Source: an uncultured Rhodopila sp. | Lineage (GTDB): Bacteria > Pseudomonadota > Alphaproteobacteria > Acetobacterales > Acetobacteraceae | Reading direction: 5' to 3' | DNA length: 64,000 bases | Assembly (NCBI GenBank): GCA_903932145.1 | Contig: CAIZFE010000089.1 | Location: 28,973 to 92,972, forward strand | Shown here: positions 1-8,954 of the stretch, piece by piece | Numbering within the stretch: the stretch's first letter is position 1 | How the letters are laid out: each line of letters begins with the position of its first letter | Position numbers and translations under genes: made by a program | The notes under the pieces: generated by a model | What the model was told of the DNA's origin: nothing | The model's database searches: none | The model's input: only the letters and a program-made list of their open reading frames with translations

Positions 1-1
1 G

Positions 2-553
2 CCCGGCTCCACCCAGGAAGTGTTCATCCTGGAACGTTTGCGGATGGAGGGTATGACCATCCGCGACGTGGAATCGGTTCGGGTCTCGTTCAGCGAAATG
101 CCCGCCGCACTCGCACGGGGCGATATTGATGCCTATGTGGATGCCGAACCGGGTCCGGGCAATTCGTTGTTCAGCGGTGTCGGCAAGATCGTTGAGTATC
201 CGTATTCGACGCCGATGGGCAGCCTGAACATGATCATGGGCGCGCATCGCGAGACGATCGATCAGAAGCCCGACCTCGCGCGCATTGTTTTAAATCTGCA
301 AAAGCAGGGCAGCGAATACGCGATGTCCCATCCGGATGAGATGGTGAACATGGCCGTCACCAAGCTGGGCATGAAGCGGGAGGCGGTTGCTCTGTCGGTC
401 AAAAACGTCGAGCTGAACTGGAAGATGACTCCGGAAATGGTTGCAGCCGGAAGGACCTACGCCGACCACATGCTGGAGTTGAAACAAATCCGGGCACTGC
501 CGGATTTCGCGACTTTTTTCGATACGAAAATCTCCGACCAGCTATCTGTATGA
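2..553 (+). CDS. NitT/TauT-type ABC transporter substrate-binding protein (C-terminal part)
   Basis: This is the C-terminal 183 codons of a periplasmic binding protein of the SsuA/TauA/NMT1 type; the N-terminus lies left of the window. The frame is open from base 2 and reads PGSTQEVFILERL, the helix after the conserved GST ligand-loop of this family, then a lobe with a PxGSxNMIMG segment and a helical tail. The stop overlaps the ATG of the permease gene (ATGA at 550), so the three ABC genes are translationally coupled. Such systems import sulfonates, nitrate, thiamine precursors or similar small anions. The substrate cannot be read from this fragment. Confidence 0.85.
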   Translation, partial: PGSTQEVFILERLRMEGMTIRDVESVRVSFSEMPAALARGDIDAYVDAEPGPGNSLFSGVGKIVEYPYSTPMGSLNMIMGAHRETIDQKPDLARIVLNLQKQGSEYAMSHPDEMVNMAVTKLGMKREAVALSVKNVELNWKMTPEMVAAGRTYADHMLELKQIRALPDFATFFDTKISDQLSV

Positions 554-1371
554 TCGCGGTCGTCGAAGCGCTGCCGCCGGATACGGCGCCAGCGCGCATC
601 GATATCACGCCACTGCTGCGGATAATTGTCCCGGTGGTTTTGTTACTGTCGTGGTGGGGGGCGACCGCGCTGCATCCCGGCGGGTTGATTTCGTCGCCGC
701 AAGAGGTCGGTACCGCGCTGTGGGATCTCGCGTTCGGCGGCATCAACGACGATGCCTTCAGTGAGATGCTGCTGCCCGATTTGATCGCCTCGGCCGGCCG
801 GGTCTATGGCGCGTTCCTGTTGGCCGCCGCGTTGGCCCTGCCGCTGGGTATGCTGATCGGACGGCTGCGGATCGTGAAGGAGATGTTGGAGCCGACCTTG
901 CAGGTGCTCCGGCCCGTGCCGGTCACGGCCTGGCTGCCGCTATCGATGATCATGTTCGGCATCGGACCGAAATCGGCGTTCTTCCTGGTCGCGTTGGGAT
1001 CGTTTTACCCGATACTGATCAACACCATCTTCGCGGTTCGCAGCGTCGAGCCCCGGCTGTTCGAGGCCGCCCAAATGTTGGGGGTTTCCCCGGCTCGGTT
1101 ATTCACCAAAGTCGTGCTGCCGGCGTCGCTGCCCGGGATGTTCACCGGACTGCGGCTGGGACTGGGTTTGGCCTGGGTGGTGATCGTCGTGGGCGAAATG
1201 ACCGGGGTCCAGACCGGACTCGGGGCGATGATCATGGACGCCCGCCAGTTGTCGCGGACCGAAATCGTCATTGCCGGCATGGCGATCATTGGTGTCGCCG
1301 GGTATCTGTCGGACTATGCGGTTTTGGCGCTCGGCCGGCGACTGCTGGCGTGGAGCCCGCAGCATGGTTGA
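550..1371 (+). CDS. NitT/TauT-type ABC transporter permease
   Basis: A 273-residue inner-membrane permease of the SsuC/TauC class. About six hydrophobic segments are visible, the first near residues 20-35. The EAA loop that docks to the ATPase is near residues 170-190 (EAAQMLGVSPARLFTKVVLP), with the usual G nearby. The start ATG overlaps the stop of the binding-protein gene, and its own stop lies inside the start of the ATPase gene, so the order binding protein-permease-ATPase is one tight operon. Length is normal for the family. The substrate is unknown. Confidence 0.9.
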   Translation: MIAVVEALPPDTAPARIDITPLLRIIVPVVLLLSWWGATALHPGGLISSPQEVGTALWDLAFGGINDDAFSEMLLPDLIASAGRVYGAFLLAAALALPLGMLIGRLRIVKEMLEPTLQVLRPVPVTAWLPLSMIMFGIGPKSAFFLVALGSFYPILINTIFAVRSVEPRLFEAAQMLGVSPARLFTKVVLPASLPGMFTGLRLGLGLAWVVIVVGEMTGVQTGLGAMIMDARQLSRTEIVIAGMAIIGVAGYLSDYAVLALGRRLLAWSPQHG

Positions 1372-2125
1372 ACCTATCCTGCGTGCCATCAATACCGGCA
1401 AGATCTATCCGGGCGGGATCGAGGCTCTCCGCAATGCCAATCTCGACATCGCGCCGGGCGAATTTGTCTGCCTGATCGGCGCATCGGGGTGCGGGAAATC
1501 GACCCTGCTGCGAATGATCGCCGGATTCGAAACGGTAACCTCCGGCCAGATCGTCGTGCGCGGACGTCCGGTGACCGGCCCCGGCCCGGACCGGGGCATG
1601 GTATTTCAGGATTATGGCCTGTTCCCCTGGCTAACGATCCGCAAAAACATTGCGTTCGGGCCCATTGCGCGCGGCAAGCCAAAGGCCGAGGCACTGGCCA
1701 CCGCCGACCGGTTCGTGTCGATGATGGGGCTCGATCGTTTTGCTGATAGCTATCCGCACCAATTATCCGGCGGCATGAAGCAACGCGTCGCCATCGGCCG
1801 CGTGCTGGCCAACGACGCGCAAGTGGCGCTGATGGATGAGCCGTTTGGCGCGCTCGATGCGATGACACGCGAACGGCTACAGGAAGAGCTGCTGACCATC
1901 TGGCGGGCCACCGGACTGAGTGTGGTGTTCGTGACCCACTCGCTGGAAGAGGCGATCTATCTTGCCGACCGCGTCGTGGTGATGTCGCCCGGACCCGGCC
2001 GGATCGTGGCGGGAGAGCGGATCATGCTGGATCGGCCGCGAGACGTGTCATCCCCGGAATTCAACGACATTCGTCGCCATCTGGCGTCTCTGCTGCACGC
2101 CGATCATGCGCGTGAAGCCGCCTGA
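1364..2125 (+). CDS. NitT/TauT-type ABC transporter ATP-binding protein
   Basis: A 253-residue ABC ATPase that would energise the permease encoded just upstream. All motifs are present: Walker A GASGCGKST, Q-loop VFQDYGLFPW, signature LSGGMKQR, Walker B ALMDEPFGALD and an H-loop THSLEEA. The ATG at 1364 is chosen because it gives a normal N-terminus (MVEPILRAINTG) and overlaps the permease stop; an upstream in-frame start would add a non-homologous 31 residues. It closely resembles SsuB/TauB. It is the last gene of the transporter trio, and a DUF3830 gene follows after 71 bp. Confidence 0.92.
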   Translation: MVEPILRAINTGKIYPGGIEALRNANLDIAPGEFVCLIGASGCGKSTLLRMIAGFETVTSGQIVVRGRPVTGPGPDRGMVFQDYGLFPWLTIRKNIAFGPIARGKPKAEALATADRFVSMMGLDRFADSYPHQLSGGMKQRVAIGRVLANDAQVALMDEPFGALDAMTRERLQEELLTIWRATGLSVVFVTHSLEEAIYLADRVVVMSPGPGRIVAGERIMLDRPRDVSSPEFNDIRRHLASLLHADHAREAA

Positions 2126-2196
2126 CGTAATAAGAGGCTGGACACGGCCACCGCCATTCAGCGAGATGACGCGATGGTTTGACCAAGAGGACTCCC

Positions 2197-2610
2197 ATGA
2201 GCCTGATCGACATTGTTGCCGGCCCGTTTACCTTTAAGGCACGGTTTGAAACCGAGAACGCACCGAAGACCTGTGCGAAATTCCTGTCGCTGCTGCCGTA
2301 CCGGGAGCGGATCATCCACGTCCGCTGGAGCGGCGAAGGGTGCTGGATTCCGCTGGGCGAGCTGGATCTGGGTCTGGGCTACGAAAACCACACCAGCTAC
2401 CCGGCCCCTGGCCAGATCATCCTGTATCCGGGCGGCATCTCGGAAACCGAAATCCTGCTGGCCTATGGCGGCGTGCAGTTTGCCAGCAAGATGGGACAGT
2501 TGGCGGGGAATCACTTCCTGACCGTCGTCGAGGGCAACGAGAACCTGGCGGCCCTCGGCAAGATGGTCCTGTGGCAAGGCGCCCAGGCGATCGAGTTCAA
2601 GCTCCCGTAA
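2197..2610 (+). CDS. DUF3830 family protein
   Basis: A 137-residue protein that I place in DUF3830 from its cyclophilin-like pattern: FKARFETENAPKTC near the N-terminus, then GEGCWIPLG, and ENHTSYPAPGQIILYPGG in the middle. Members are often found beside importers for small organic compounds and are suspected to bind or handle the ligand; no reaction is established. The ATG at 2197 is preferred over a TTG at 2179 because AAGAGGA lies just upstream. It probably belongs to the ABC operon to its left. A perfect hairpin follows 12 bp after the stop. Confidence 0.75.
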   Translation: MSLIDIVAGPFTFKARFETENAPKTCAKFLSLLPYRERIIHVRWSGEGCWIPLGELDLGLGYENHTSYPAPGQIILYPGGISETEILLAYGGVQFASKMGQLAGNHFLTVVEGNENLAALGKMVLWQGAQAIEFKLP

Positions 2611-2622
2611 ACCTCGATTGTC

Positions 2623-2662
2623 GTTCATCCCCGTCATGGCCGGAGCCATGACGGGGATGAAC
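2623..2662. terminator. Perfect 18-bp hairpin between convergent genes
   Basis: Two 18-base arms (2623-2640 and 2645-2662) pair perfectly around a CGGA loop, between the stops of the convergent DUF3830 and adenosine-kinase genes. There is no long T-run on either side, so it may be a bidirectional terminator or a mobile palindrome. The core GTCATGGCC/GGCCATGAC is shared with the palindromes at about 8.8 kb and 63.9 kb, which suggests a repeat family also used as a terminator. Confidence 0.6.
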
Positions 2663-2669
2663 AAACGGA

Positions 2670-3650
2670 TCAGACCGGCATCAACGCCCGCAGGTCGGTT
2701 TCCGGCCGCGCGCCGTAATGGCTGATCACCTCGGCGGCGGCGATGCTGCCCATGCGGCCACAGATCTCCAGGCTTTTGCCGAAGGTCAGGCCGGTCAGGA
2801 ATCCAGCGGCGTAAGCGTCGCCAGCCCCGGTTGTGTCCACTACCTTGGCGGGTTCGGCGGCCACACTGACCGTCTCGGCACCGCGTAGAATCACGCTACC
2901 GGCCTCACTGCGGGTCAACGCGGCCAGGGCAACGTTCTGGCGCGCATCTTCCGCAGCTTCCTCAAACGTGTTGCGCTCGTAAAGCGCGGTAATCTCGGCT
3001 TCGTTGGCGAACAGGATATCGACGTGGTTGGCCACGAGATCCAGGAACGCCGCGCGATGACGGTTGACGCAGAACGCATCGGACAACGACAGCGCGACCT
3101 GACGGCCGGCGGCATGGGCGGCGGCGGCGGCCTTCTTGAACGCGGCCTGGGCTTCCGGGGGATCGTACAGATAGCCTTCCAGGTAGGTAATCTCTGACGC
3201 GGCGACCAACGCGGGGTCCACGTCTTCGGCCGTCAGCGTGACGCAGGCGCCCAGGAACGTGTTCATGGTGCGCTGGCCATCGGGCGTGACCAGGATCAGG
3301 CAACGCGCGGTGGGCGCGGCGCCGGAAAGCGGGGCGGTGGGGAAATGCACGCCCACGGCATCGATGTCGTGACGGAACACGCCGCCGAGTTGATCATCGG
3401 CGACTTTGCCGATGTAGGCGACGCGGGCGCCAAGCCCGGCCGCGACGGCGCAGGAATTGGCAACCGAACCGCCGCTGCTCTCCAGGCCCGGCGGCATGGC
3501 GGCGTACAAGGCGTCCGCGGTCGCGGTGTCGATCAACTGCATCGCACCTTTATGCATGTCGTGGCGCGACAGGAACGCCTCGTCAGCTCGGGCGACGACA
3601 TCGACGATGGCATTGCCGATACCCAGAATGTCGTAGGTGGCTTCAGACAT
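2670..3650 (-). CDS. Adenosine kinase-like PfkB-family sugar kinase
   Basis: A 326-residue ribokinase/PfkB-family kinase, closest by eye to bacterial adenosine kinases. Phosphorylation of a ribose 5'-OH from ATP is the family reaction. Visible are the N-terminal GIGNAIVDVVA, the GGSVANS substrate motif near residue 60, and the PfkB signature 2 DTTGAGDAYAAGF near residue 275, whose Asp is the catalytic base. The ATG at 3650 is chosen over an upstream start because AAGGA lies 5 bases before it. The gene stands alone, facing the DUF3830 gene across a hairpin and diverging from gspE. Confidence 0.85.
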   Translation of the reverse strand: MSEATYDILGIGNAIVDVVARADEAFLSRHDMHKGAMQLIDTATADALYAAMPPGLESSGGSVANSCAVAAGLGARVAYIGKVADDQLGGVFRHDIDAVGVHFPTAPLSGAAPTARCLILVTPDGQRTMNTFLGACVTLTAEDVDPALVAASEITYLEGYLYDPPEAQAAFKKAAAAAHAAGRQVALSLSDAFCVNRHRAAFLDLVANHVDILFANEAEITALYERNTFEEAAEDARQNVALAALTRSEAGSVILRGAETVSVAAEPAKVVDTTGAGDAYAAGFLTGLTFGKSLEICGRMGSIAAAEVISHYGARPETDLRALMPV

Positions 3651-3868
3651 GATCTTCCTTTTGGCGGGTGTGCCCAAACCGCCGCTTCGATGACATCGGT
3701 GTCCCGGCCGGGCGGTCCGGGACGATAGGCGGGCGTTTTCTACTACTGGCGCCGCATTGGAAAGCGCATCCTGTCAGAAGCGGCCATATTTCGGCGGATC
3801 GCTGACCTGTCATTTGCCGCGAGGCACGCGAGGACCTACTCGGCGAGTCCGGCACAGAGTCGGTTCGG

Positions 3869-5590
3869 ATGGAAACCCGGATGCAAACCCCAGTGGAGAC
3901 CATCTCCATCGGCGAGCAGCTTGAGGCGATCGGCTGCATCCTGATGCAGCAAGGGCACTGCGATCAACGGACACTGGACCGCGCCTCTCGCGTGGCGCTT
4001 GAGTCGCATCAGCGGATGGACGCGGTGCTGCTGCAACTCGGGTTGGTGTCCGAACGCGGCCTCGCCGACGCGTACTCGCGCTTGCTGTCGGTCCCGGTCA
4101 CCGAAGTACACGGATACCCGGCCACCGAACCGGTGCTGGCGGACAAACTGACCGCCCGGTTCCTGCGCCACACCCGCGTGGTGCCGCTCGCCGCCGATGC
4201 GACAAGCGTCCTGCTGGCGGCGGCGGACCCGTTGGACCCGTTCACGCTGGCCGCCGTCGAGGTCGCGACCGGACGGCGCGCGCGTTTGCAAGTCGCCGTG
4301 CCGATCGAACTGGAAGCGGCGCTCAATCGGCTTTACCCCGAAGCTGACCGCCCCGGGTCGGACTCCGACAACGACGCACCTCTGGAAGAGGATGCCGAAC
4401 GCCTGAAAGATCTGGCGAGCGAGGCGCCGGTGATCCGTCTGGTGAACCTGCTGATCACCCGGGCGGTCGAGACACAAGCGTCCGACATCCACATCGAGCC
4501 GTTCGAGGACCGCTTGCGTGTGCGGTACCGCTACGATGGCGTGCTGCATGAGGCGGAAGCGCCACCCCGGCATCTGGCCGCCGCCGTCACGTCCCGCATC
4601 AAGATCATGGCACGCCTGGACATCGCGGAGCGGCGGATGCCTCAGGACGGCCGGATCAAGATGGCCGTGCGCGGCCAGGATGTGGATTTTCGCGTCTCCA
4701 CCATCCCCTCCCTGCACGGCGAGACCGTCGTCTTACGCATCCTCGACCGGTCGGCGGTAACGTTCGACTACGCTCGGCTTGGCTTGTCGCCGGCGGTGAT
4801 CCGCAAGCTGGGAACGGCCCTGGAGTTGCCGAACGGCATCGTCCTGGTCACCGGTCCGACCGGCAGCGGCAAAACCACGACGCTCTACACCGGGTTGCTG
4901 GCGCTGAACGCGGTCACCCGCAAGATCGTCACGGTGGAGGACCCGATCGAGTATCAGCTTCAGGGCATCAACCAGATCCAGGTGCGCGCGCAGATCGGCC
5001 TGACCTTTGCCAGCCTGTTGCGGTCCATCCTGCGGCAGGACCCGGACGTCATCATGGTCGGGGAAATCCGCGACGGGGAAACGGCACAGATCGCGGTGCA
5101 GGCGGCGTTGACCGGGCATCTGGTGCTCTCGACGTTACATACCAATTCCGCGGCGGCAGCGGTGACCCGGCTGCGCGATATGGGGGTGGAGGATTATCTG
5201 CTGACCGCCGTGCTGCGCGGGATCATGGCCCAACGACTGGTGCGCCGCTTGTGTCCGGACTGCCGCCGGAGCGAGCCCGCTCCCCCCGAATTGGTCACTC
5301 GATTTGGCCTCGACCGGCGCACAGACGCCAGACCGATCATGCTGTCGCATGCGGTCGGCTGTGCGGCGTGCCGGCAAACCGGGTATCGCGGCCGGGCGGC
5401 GATCGCGGAGTTTCTGGAACTGGGGCCGGCGATCGAACGGCTGATCTTCGAGCGTGCCGATCACGTCATGATCGAGCGTGCCGCTATCGCGCACGGCATG
5501 GAGCCGATGTTCGACGCCGGCCTTGCCGCCGCGCTGGCGGGCGAGACGACGATCGAGGAAGTCACCCGCAGCATTCGCACCGATCCATGA
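3869..5590 (+). CDS. gspE: Type II secretion ATPase GspE
   Basis: A 573-residue cytoplasmic ATPase that would drive pseudopilus assembly in type II secretion. The N-terminal MshEN/GspE-N region covers roughly residues 15-155. The P-loop ATPase domain has Walker A GPTGSGKTT at residues 329-337, an Asp box, Walker B VIMVGEIRDGETA and a His box LSTLHTN. Near residue 460-510 two CxxC pairs (CPDC and CAAC) form the zinc-binding tetracysteine motif of GspE. Starts at 3869 and 3881 are both possible. Its stop overlaps the ATG of gspF, and it heads a plus-strand run E-F-I-J-K. Confidence 0.93.
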   Translation: METRMQTPVETISIGEQLEAIGCILMQQGHCDQRTLDRASRVALESHQRMDAVLLQLGLVSERGLADAYSRLLSVPVTEVHGYPATEPVLADKLTARFLRHTRVVPLAADATSVLLAAADPLDPFTLAAVEVATGRRARLQVAVPIELEAALNRLYPEADRPGSDSDNDAPLEEDAERLKDLASEAPVIRLVNLLITRAVETQASDIHIEPFEDRLRVRYRYDGVLHEAEAPPRHLAAAVTSRIKIMARLDIAERRMPQDGRIKMAVRGQDVDFRVSTIPSLHGETVVLRILDRSAVTFDYARLGLSPAVIRKLGTALELPNGIVLVTGPTGSGKTTTLYTGLLALNAVTRKIVTVEDPIEYQLQGINQIQVRAQIGLTFASLLRSILRQDPDVIMVGEIRDGETAQIAVQAALTGHLVLSTLHTNSAAAAVTRLRDMGVEDYLLTAVLRGIMAQRLVRRLCPDCRRSEPAPPELVTRFGLDRRTDARPIMLSHAVGCAACRQTGYRGRAAIAEFLELGPAIERLIFERADHVMIERAAIAHGMEPMFDAGLAAALAGETTIEEVTRSIRTDP

Positions 5591-6810
5591 CCTTGTTCCG
5601 CTACACCGCGATCGGGGCTGGCGGCGAGCGTCTGACGGGGACAACGGACGCGGCGGATGAGGCCGACCTGATCGCCCGCCTGCAGCGGCAGGGCGCCATG
5701 CCGATTCGCACCGACTCCGCCGACCGGCCCCGGCCGTGGTCGCGTTGGATGCAAATCGACCTTGGCAAAGGCCGCTCGTTAAGCAAGCAACAGGTCGCCG
5801 ACCTGATCCGGGAACTGGCCACCATGCTGTCGGCCGGTCAGGATCTGGACCGAGCGCTGCGCTATTTGCAGGAAACGTCTTCGGCGAAGGTTGGCATGAT
5901 CGTCACCGGCCTGCGCGACGCGGTCAGGGACGGCAGTCCGCTGTCGGCCGCCATGGCTCGCTATCCCGCCAGTTTTCCGCCCATGCATGTCGGTCTGGTG
6001 CGGGCCGGTGAGGCCGGCGGCAATCTGGCGCCGACGTTGACGCGAATCGCCGATTTGCTGGACCGGCAACGGGCGCTCGCGGCGACGGTGATCTCCGCGC
6101 TGATCTATCCGGCGGTGCTGCTGGTCGCGATGATCGGCGCGGTTACTTTGCTGCTGACCGCGGTGTTGCCCCAGTTCGTGCCGATGTTCGAACAGAGCGG
6201 CGTGGCCCTGCCGGCGTCCACCCAATTTCTGATTGCCGCCGGGGCATTCGTGCAGGCTGACGGCACGTTCATGCTGGTCGCGGTGCTGATCCTTGCGCTG
6301 CTGGGACGCGCCGCGATACGGCGGCCGGCGGTGCGCCTGGTGGTTGATCGTATCCTCCTGCGCGCCCCGCTGAGCGGTCGCCTGACCAAGGAACTGCTGG
6401 CCGCTCGGTTTACCCGCGTCCTGGGGACATTGTTGCAGAACGGGGTCGCGCTGATCCCCGCGCTGGCGATCGTGCGCGACGCCGTCGGCAACCTCGCGGT
6501 TCGAGCTGTCGTGGACCGCGCCAGCCTGGCCGCTCGGGGTGGCGGATCGCTGACACAGGCGCTGGAGGCGGGAAAGATTTTTCCGACGCGCACGATCCAC
6601 CTGCTGCGCCTCGGCGAGGAAACCGCGCAGCTCGCCGGCATGGCGTTGCGGGCGGCCGATATTCATGAGGAAAATACACGTCTGTCTACCCAGCGCCTGA
6701 CCGCGCTGCTGGTGCCGGCAATGACGATCCTGATGGGGGTTGCCGTCGGCGGGATCGTCGCGTCGCTGATGACCGCCATGCTCAGCCTGAACGACCTGGC
6801 GTCCGGATGA
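5587..6810 (+). CDS. gspF: Type II secretion inner-membrane protein GspF
   Basis: A 407-residue polytopic platform protein. It has two GspF/PilC repeats (about residues 70-195 and 270-395), each followed by hydrophobic helices; the last, near 385-400, contains VPAMTILMGVAVGGIVASL. The first repeat includes LIRELATMLSAGQDLDRALR and the second FTRVLGTLLQNGV, the typical helix-start motifs. ATG 5587 overlaps the gspE stop (ATGA), and its own end overlaps the next gene by four bases, so expression is coupled. In the family it contacts GspE and GspL. No gspL is present in this window. Confidence 0.92.
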   Translation: MTLFRYTAIGAGGERLTGTTDAADEADLIARLQRQGAMPIRTDSADRPRPWSRWMQIDLGKGRSLSKQQVADLIRELATMLSAGQDLDRALRYLQETSSAKVGMIVTGLRDAVRDGSPLSAAMARYPASFPPMHVGLVRAGEAGGNLAPTLTRIADLLDRQRALAATVISALIYPAVLLVAMIGAVTLLLTAVLPQFVPMFEQSGVALPASTQFLIAAGAFVQADGTFMLVAVLILALLGRAAIRRPAVRLVVDRILLRAPLSGRLTKELLAARFTRVLGTLLQNGVALIPALAIVRDAVGNLAVRAVVDRASLAARGGGSLTQALEAGKIFPTRTIHLLRLGEETAQLAGMALRAADIHEENTRLSTQRLTALLVPAMTILMGVAVGGIVASLMTAMLSLNDLASG

Positions 6811-7205
6811 AAGGTTTCACCCTGCTGGAGGTGATCGTCGCGCTGATCATCGCGATTATGGCCGCGGCGGCGCTGATGGCGGCGGTGGGCAGCGGCCTGC
6901 ACGCGACACGGGTCGCGTCGATGTACGATCAGGCCATTGTCCGGGCCAACTCCCGGCTGGCCGCCACGACGCATGGCACCAAACTGGCGCCCGGAGATTC
7001 GCGGGGTGACGACGGCGGCGGCTTTCGCTGGCGGGTACGCGTGGTGCCCATCGCCTCGGCACCGGTTCGCCCGGTCGGGATCGTTGGACCGCGGGCGGCC
7101 GCCTCCGTTTCGGTCGTTCTGTATGGCGTCACCGTCTGGATCATGTGGAACGACGGCAACACGGAACGGGATGTTCGTCTGGATACCGAACAGGTCGGGG
7201 GATGA
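6807..7205 (+). CDS. gspI: Type II secretion minor pseudopilin GspI
   Basis: A 132-residue type IV-pilin-like protein with a very short leader and the prepilin peptidase site MKG|FTLLEVIVAL (cleavage after G, Glu at +5), followed by one hydrophobic helix. Assignment to GspI rests on its small size and on its place just before gspJ and gspK; the C-terminal domain is too divergent to be sure. It overlaps gspF and the next gene by ATGA-type junctions. A prepilin peptidase gene is not in the window. Confidence 0.75.
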   Translation: MKGFTLLEVIVALIIAIMAAAALMAAVGSGLHATRVASMYDQAIVRANSRLAATTHGTKLAPGDSRGDDGGGFRWRVRVVPIASAPVRPVGIVGPRAAASVSVVLYGVTVWIMWNDGNTERDVRLDTEQVGG

Positions 7206-7786
7206 AGACGGCGGGACCGGCCGGTTTCACGTTGCTGGAGGTTATTGTCGCCCTGGCGATCTTCGGCTTTCTGCTGGTTGGCCTCAATCAAACCGTCCGG
7301 TTCGGTTTGATTGCGTGGCGGCAAGACATTCGCATGTCCGAAGGAAAAACCGATCTCGAAGCGGTGGACCGCAGCCTCCGTTCCATTCTTGAGAACCTGT
7401 CACCCGGTGACGACGCCGCGCGCCCATCGTTCGACGGGGCGGCGGATCGCCTGACCGGCGAGACCAGCATGCGCGTACCCGGCTCCGGTTTGACGCCGAT
7501 CCGCATCGAGGCCGGACTGGCGCTGTCCGGGAATCGTCTGGTTCTGCGCTGGCGGCCGCACCACCATGCGCGCATGCTTGGCACCGTAGCGCCTGCCCTG
7601 GAAACCGAACTGGTCAGCGGCGTGGTCCGGTTCGGCATCGAGTATTGGCAGCCCTCGGGCATTTGGGTGTCTTCCTGGCATGAGCCGGACCTGCCCTTGC
7701 TGATCCGCATGCGCCTGACCTTCGCGGGTCCGAACGCGCCGCGGTGGCCGGATATCGTTGTCGCCCCCTTGCTGTCACGCCCGTGA
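7202..7786 (+). CDS. gspJ: Type II secretion minor pseudopilin GspJ
   Basis: A 194-residue minor pseudopilin. After a short leader the processing site G|FTLLEVIVALAIFGF is followed by a globular domain with ILENLSPGD, a central LRWRPH strand region and a C-terminal segment PLLIRMRL typical of GspJ. ATG 7202 overlaps the stop of the preceding pseudopilin gene; starts further upstream would mask the leader. GspJ forms the tip complex with GspI and GspK, and all three are adjacent here. Confidence 0.85.
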   Translation: MKTAGPAGFTLLEVIVALAIFGFLLVGLNQTVRFGLIAWRQDIRMSEGKTDLEAVDRSLRSILENLSPGDDAARPSFDGAADRLTGETSMRVPGSGLTPIRIEAGLALSGNRLVLRWRPHHHARMLGTVAPALETELVSGVVRFGIEYWQPSGIWVSSWHEPDLPLLIRMRLTFAGPNAPRWPDIVVAPLLSRP

Positions 7787-7796
7787 AGAGCGAACG

Positions 7797-8630
7797 GTGA
7801 AAGGGTTCGCATTATTGGTCGTCCTTTGGACGGTCGGCTTTCTCGGACTGTTGGGCACCTGGATCGTCGCGGCCGGCCGGTCGGATACGCAGTTGGCGGG
7901 AAACCTGAAACAGGACGCCGAACTGCGCGCCGCGGCGGACGGCGCGGTCGCGGATGTGCTGTTCCAAATGCTCGCGGTTCGCAACCCCCGCTTCCAGACT
8001 GACAGCGCGGTCCAACAGGTGCGGGTTGGCCGGACGCCGGTCCTTGTGCGCGTGGGGAGCGAAAACGATCGGATCAATCTCAATACGGCGTCGGCATCGT
8101 TACTGCATGCCCTGTTTTTTGAACTGGGAAGTCCACCGGCGTTAGCGAACCAGCTTGCCGCCGCGATCCTGGATTGGCGTACGTCGGGTGCGAACCCGCG
8201 CCCGAACGGTGCCAAGGCGGCCGATTATCTGGCGGCGGGGCGGACATACGGACCACCGGGCACGCCATTTCAAAGCGTTGACGAACTGGCGGACGTTCTG
8301 GGCATGACGCCTGACCTGTTCGAGCGCACCGCGCCGCATCTGACGGTGTTGACCGATGGTGATCCTGATCTGACGACGCGCGACCCGGTGGTTGCGCGGG
8401 CGTTGGTCGATAGTGCCGGCGTTGCCGACGACACCGGCGGTTCGCCCCAGACCGCGGATCAGGTGCTGCGCATTACCGTGACCGCGGTCGGGACGGGAGC
8501 GGCGCGTTATACCGCTGTTGTGGTTGCGGCGGCCGATTTTCAAAATGCCTCGCCGCATGTCAACATCCTGTTGCGCAATCATACCGTTCATGCGGACACG
8601 ACAACCGATGCCGCGCTGGCGGTTCGATAA
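7797..8630 (+). CDS. gspK: Type II secretion minor pseudopilin GspK
   Basis: A 277-residue GspK-like protein. The hydrophobic N-terminus VKGFALLVVLWTVGFLGLLG is the pseudopilin helix without the usual +5 Glu, as is typical of GspK. The central part has DRINLNTASASLL, a helix-hairpin-helix-like region found in the family. A GTG start at 7797 is chosen, since it places the leader directly before GFALL, with a weak GAAGAG upstream. Normally gspL and gspM follow gspK; here 324 bp of non-coding sequence and then gspD come next. Confidence 0.85.
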   Translation: MKGFALLVVLWTVGFLGLLGTWIVAAGRSDTQLAGNLKQDAELRAAADGAVADVLFQMLAVRNPRFQTDSAVQQVRVGRTPVLVRVGSENDRINLNTASASLLHALFFELGSPPALANQLAAAILDWRTSGANPRPNGAKAADYLAAGRTYGPPGTPFQSVDELADVLGMTPDLFERTAPHLTVLTDGDPDLTTRDPVVARALVDSAGVADDTGGSPQTADQVLRITVTAVGTGAARYTAVVVAAADFQNASPHVNILLRNHTVHADTTTDAALAVR

Positions 8631-8792
8631 CGCGCCGGGACATTGGCCGGCCGGGGCACCTGTTCATGCCAAAACACAACGAACCTCACGCAATCGCGCC
8701 CGATATCACAAGGGTTTGCCTCGCCTTACGCCGTCGTCCGGGTCATCACAGCGGTCCTGATACCAACTTGCGTTCGCGTTGATCGATTTCCC

Positions 8793-8889
8793 CGTCATGG
8801 CCCTCCCCCGATTTGATCGGGGGATCATCCGAACCACCCCTGACCTGACGGTGCCGCGACAGGTGGCCCGGACAAGCCGGGCCATGACG
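8793..8889. repeat. REP-like palindromic element in the gspK-gspD gap
   Basis: The 324-bp gap 8631-8954 has no gene. Its main content is a palindrome: outer arms CGTCATGGCC (8793-8802) and GGCCATGACG (8880-8889), with an inner perfect 9-bp hairpin at 8804-8824. The right half (about 8860-8890) is nearly identical to the palindrome near 63.86-63.95 kb, so this is a dispersed repeat family. It sits where gspL and gspM would be expected and may mark a deletion scar. Confidence 0.65.
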
Positions 8890-8954
8890 ATGGGCAAAGA
8901 GTTCGGTGCGACTGTCGGCTGGGATAGGACTGAGCGGTCGCGTCCTGGCAGACG

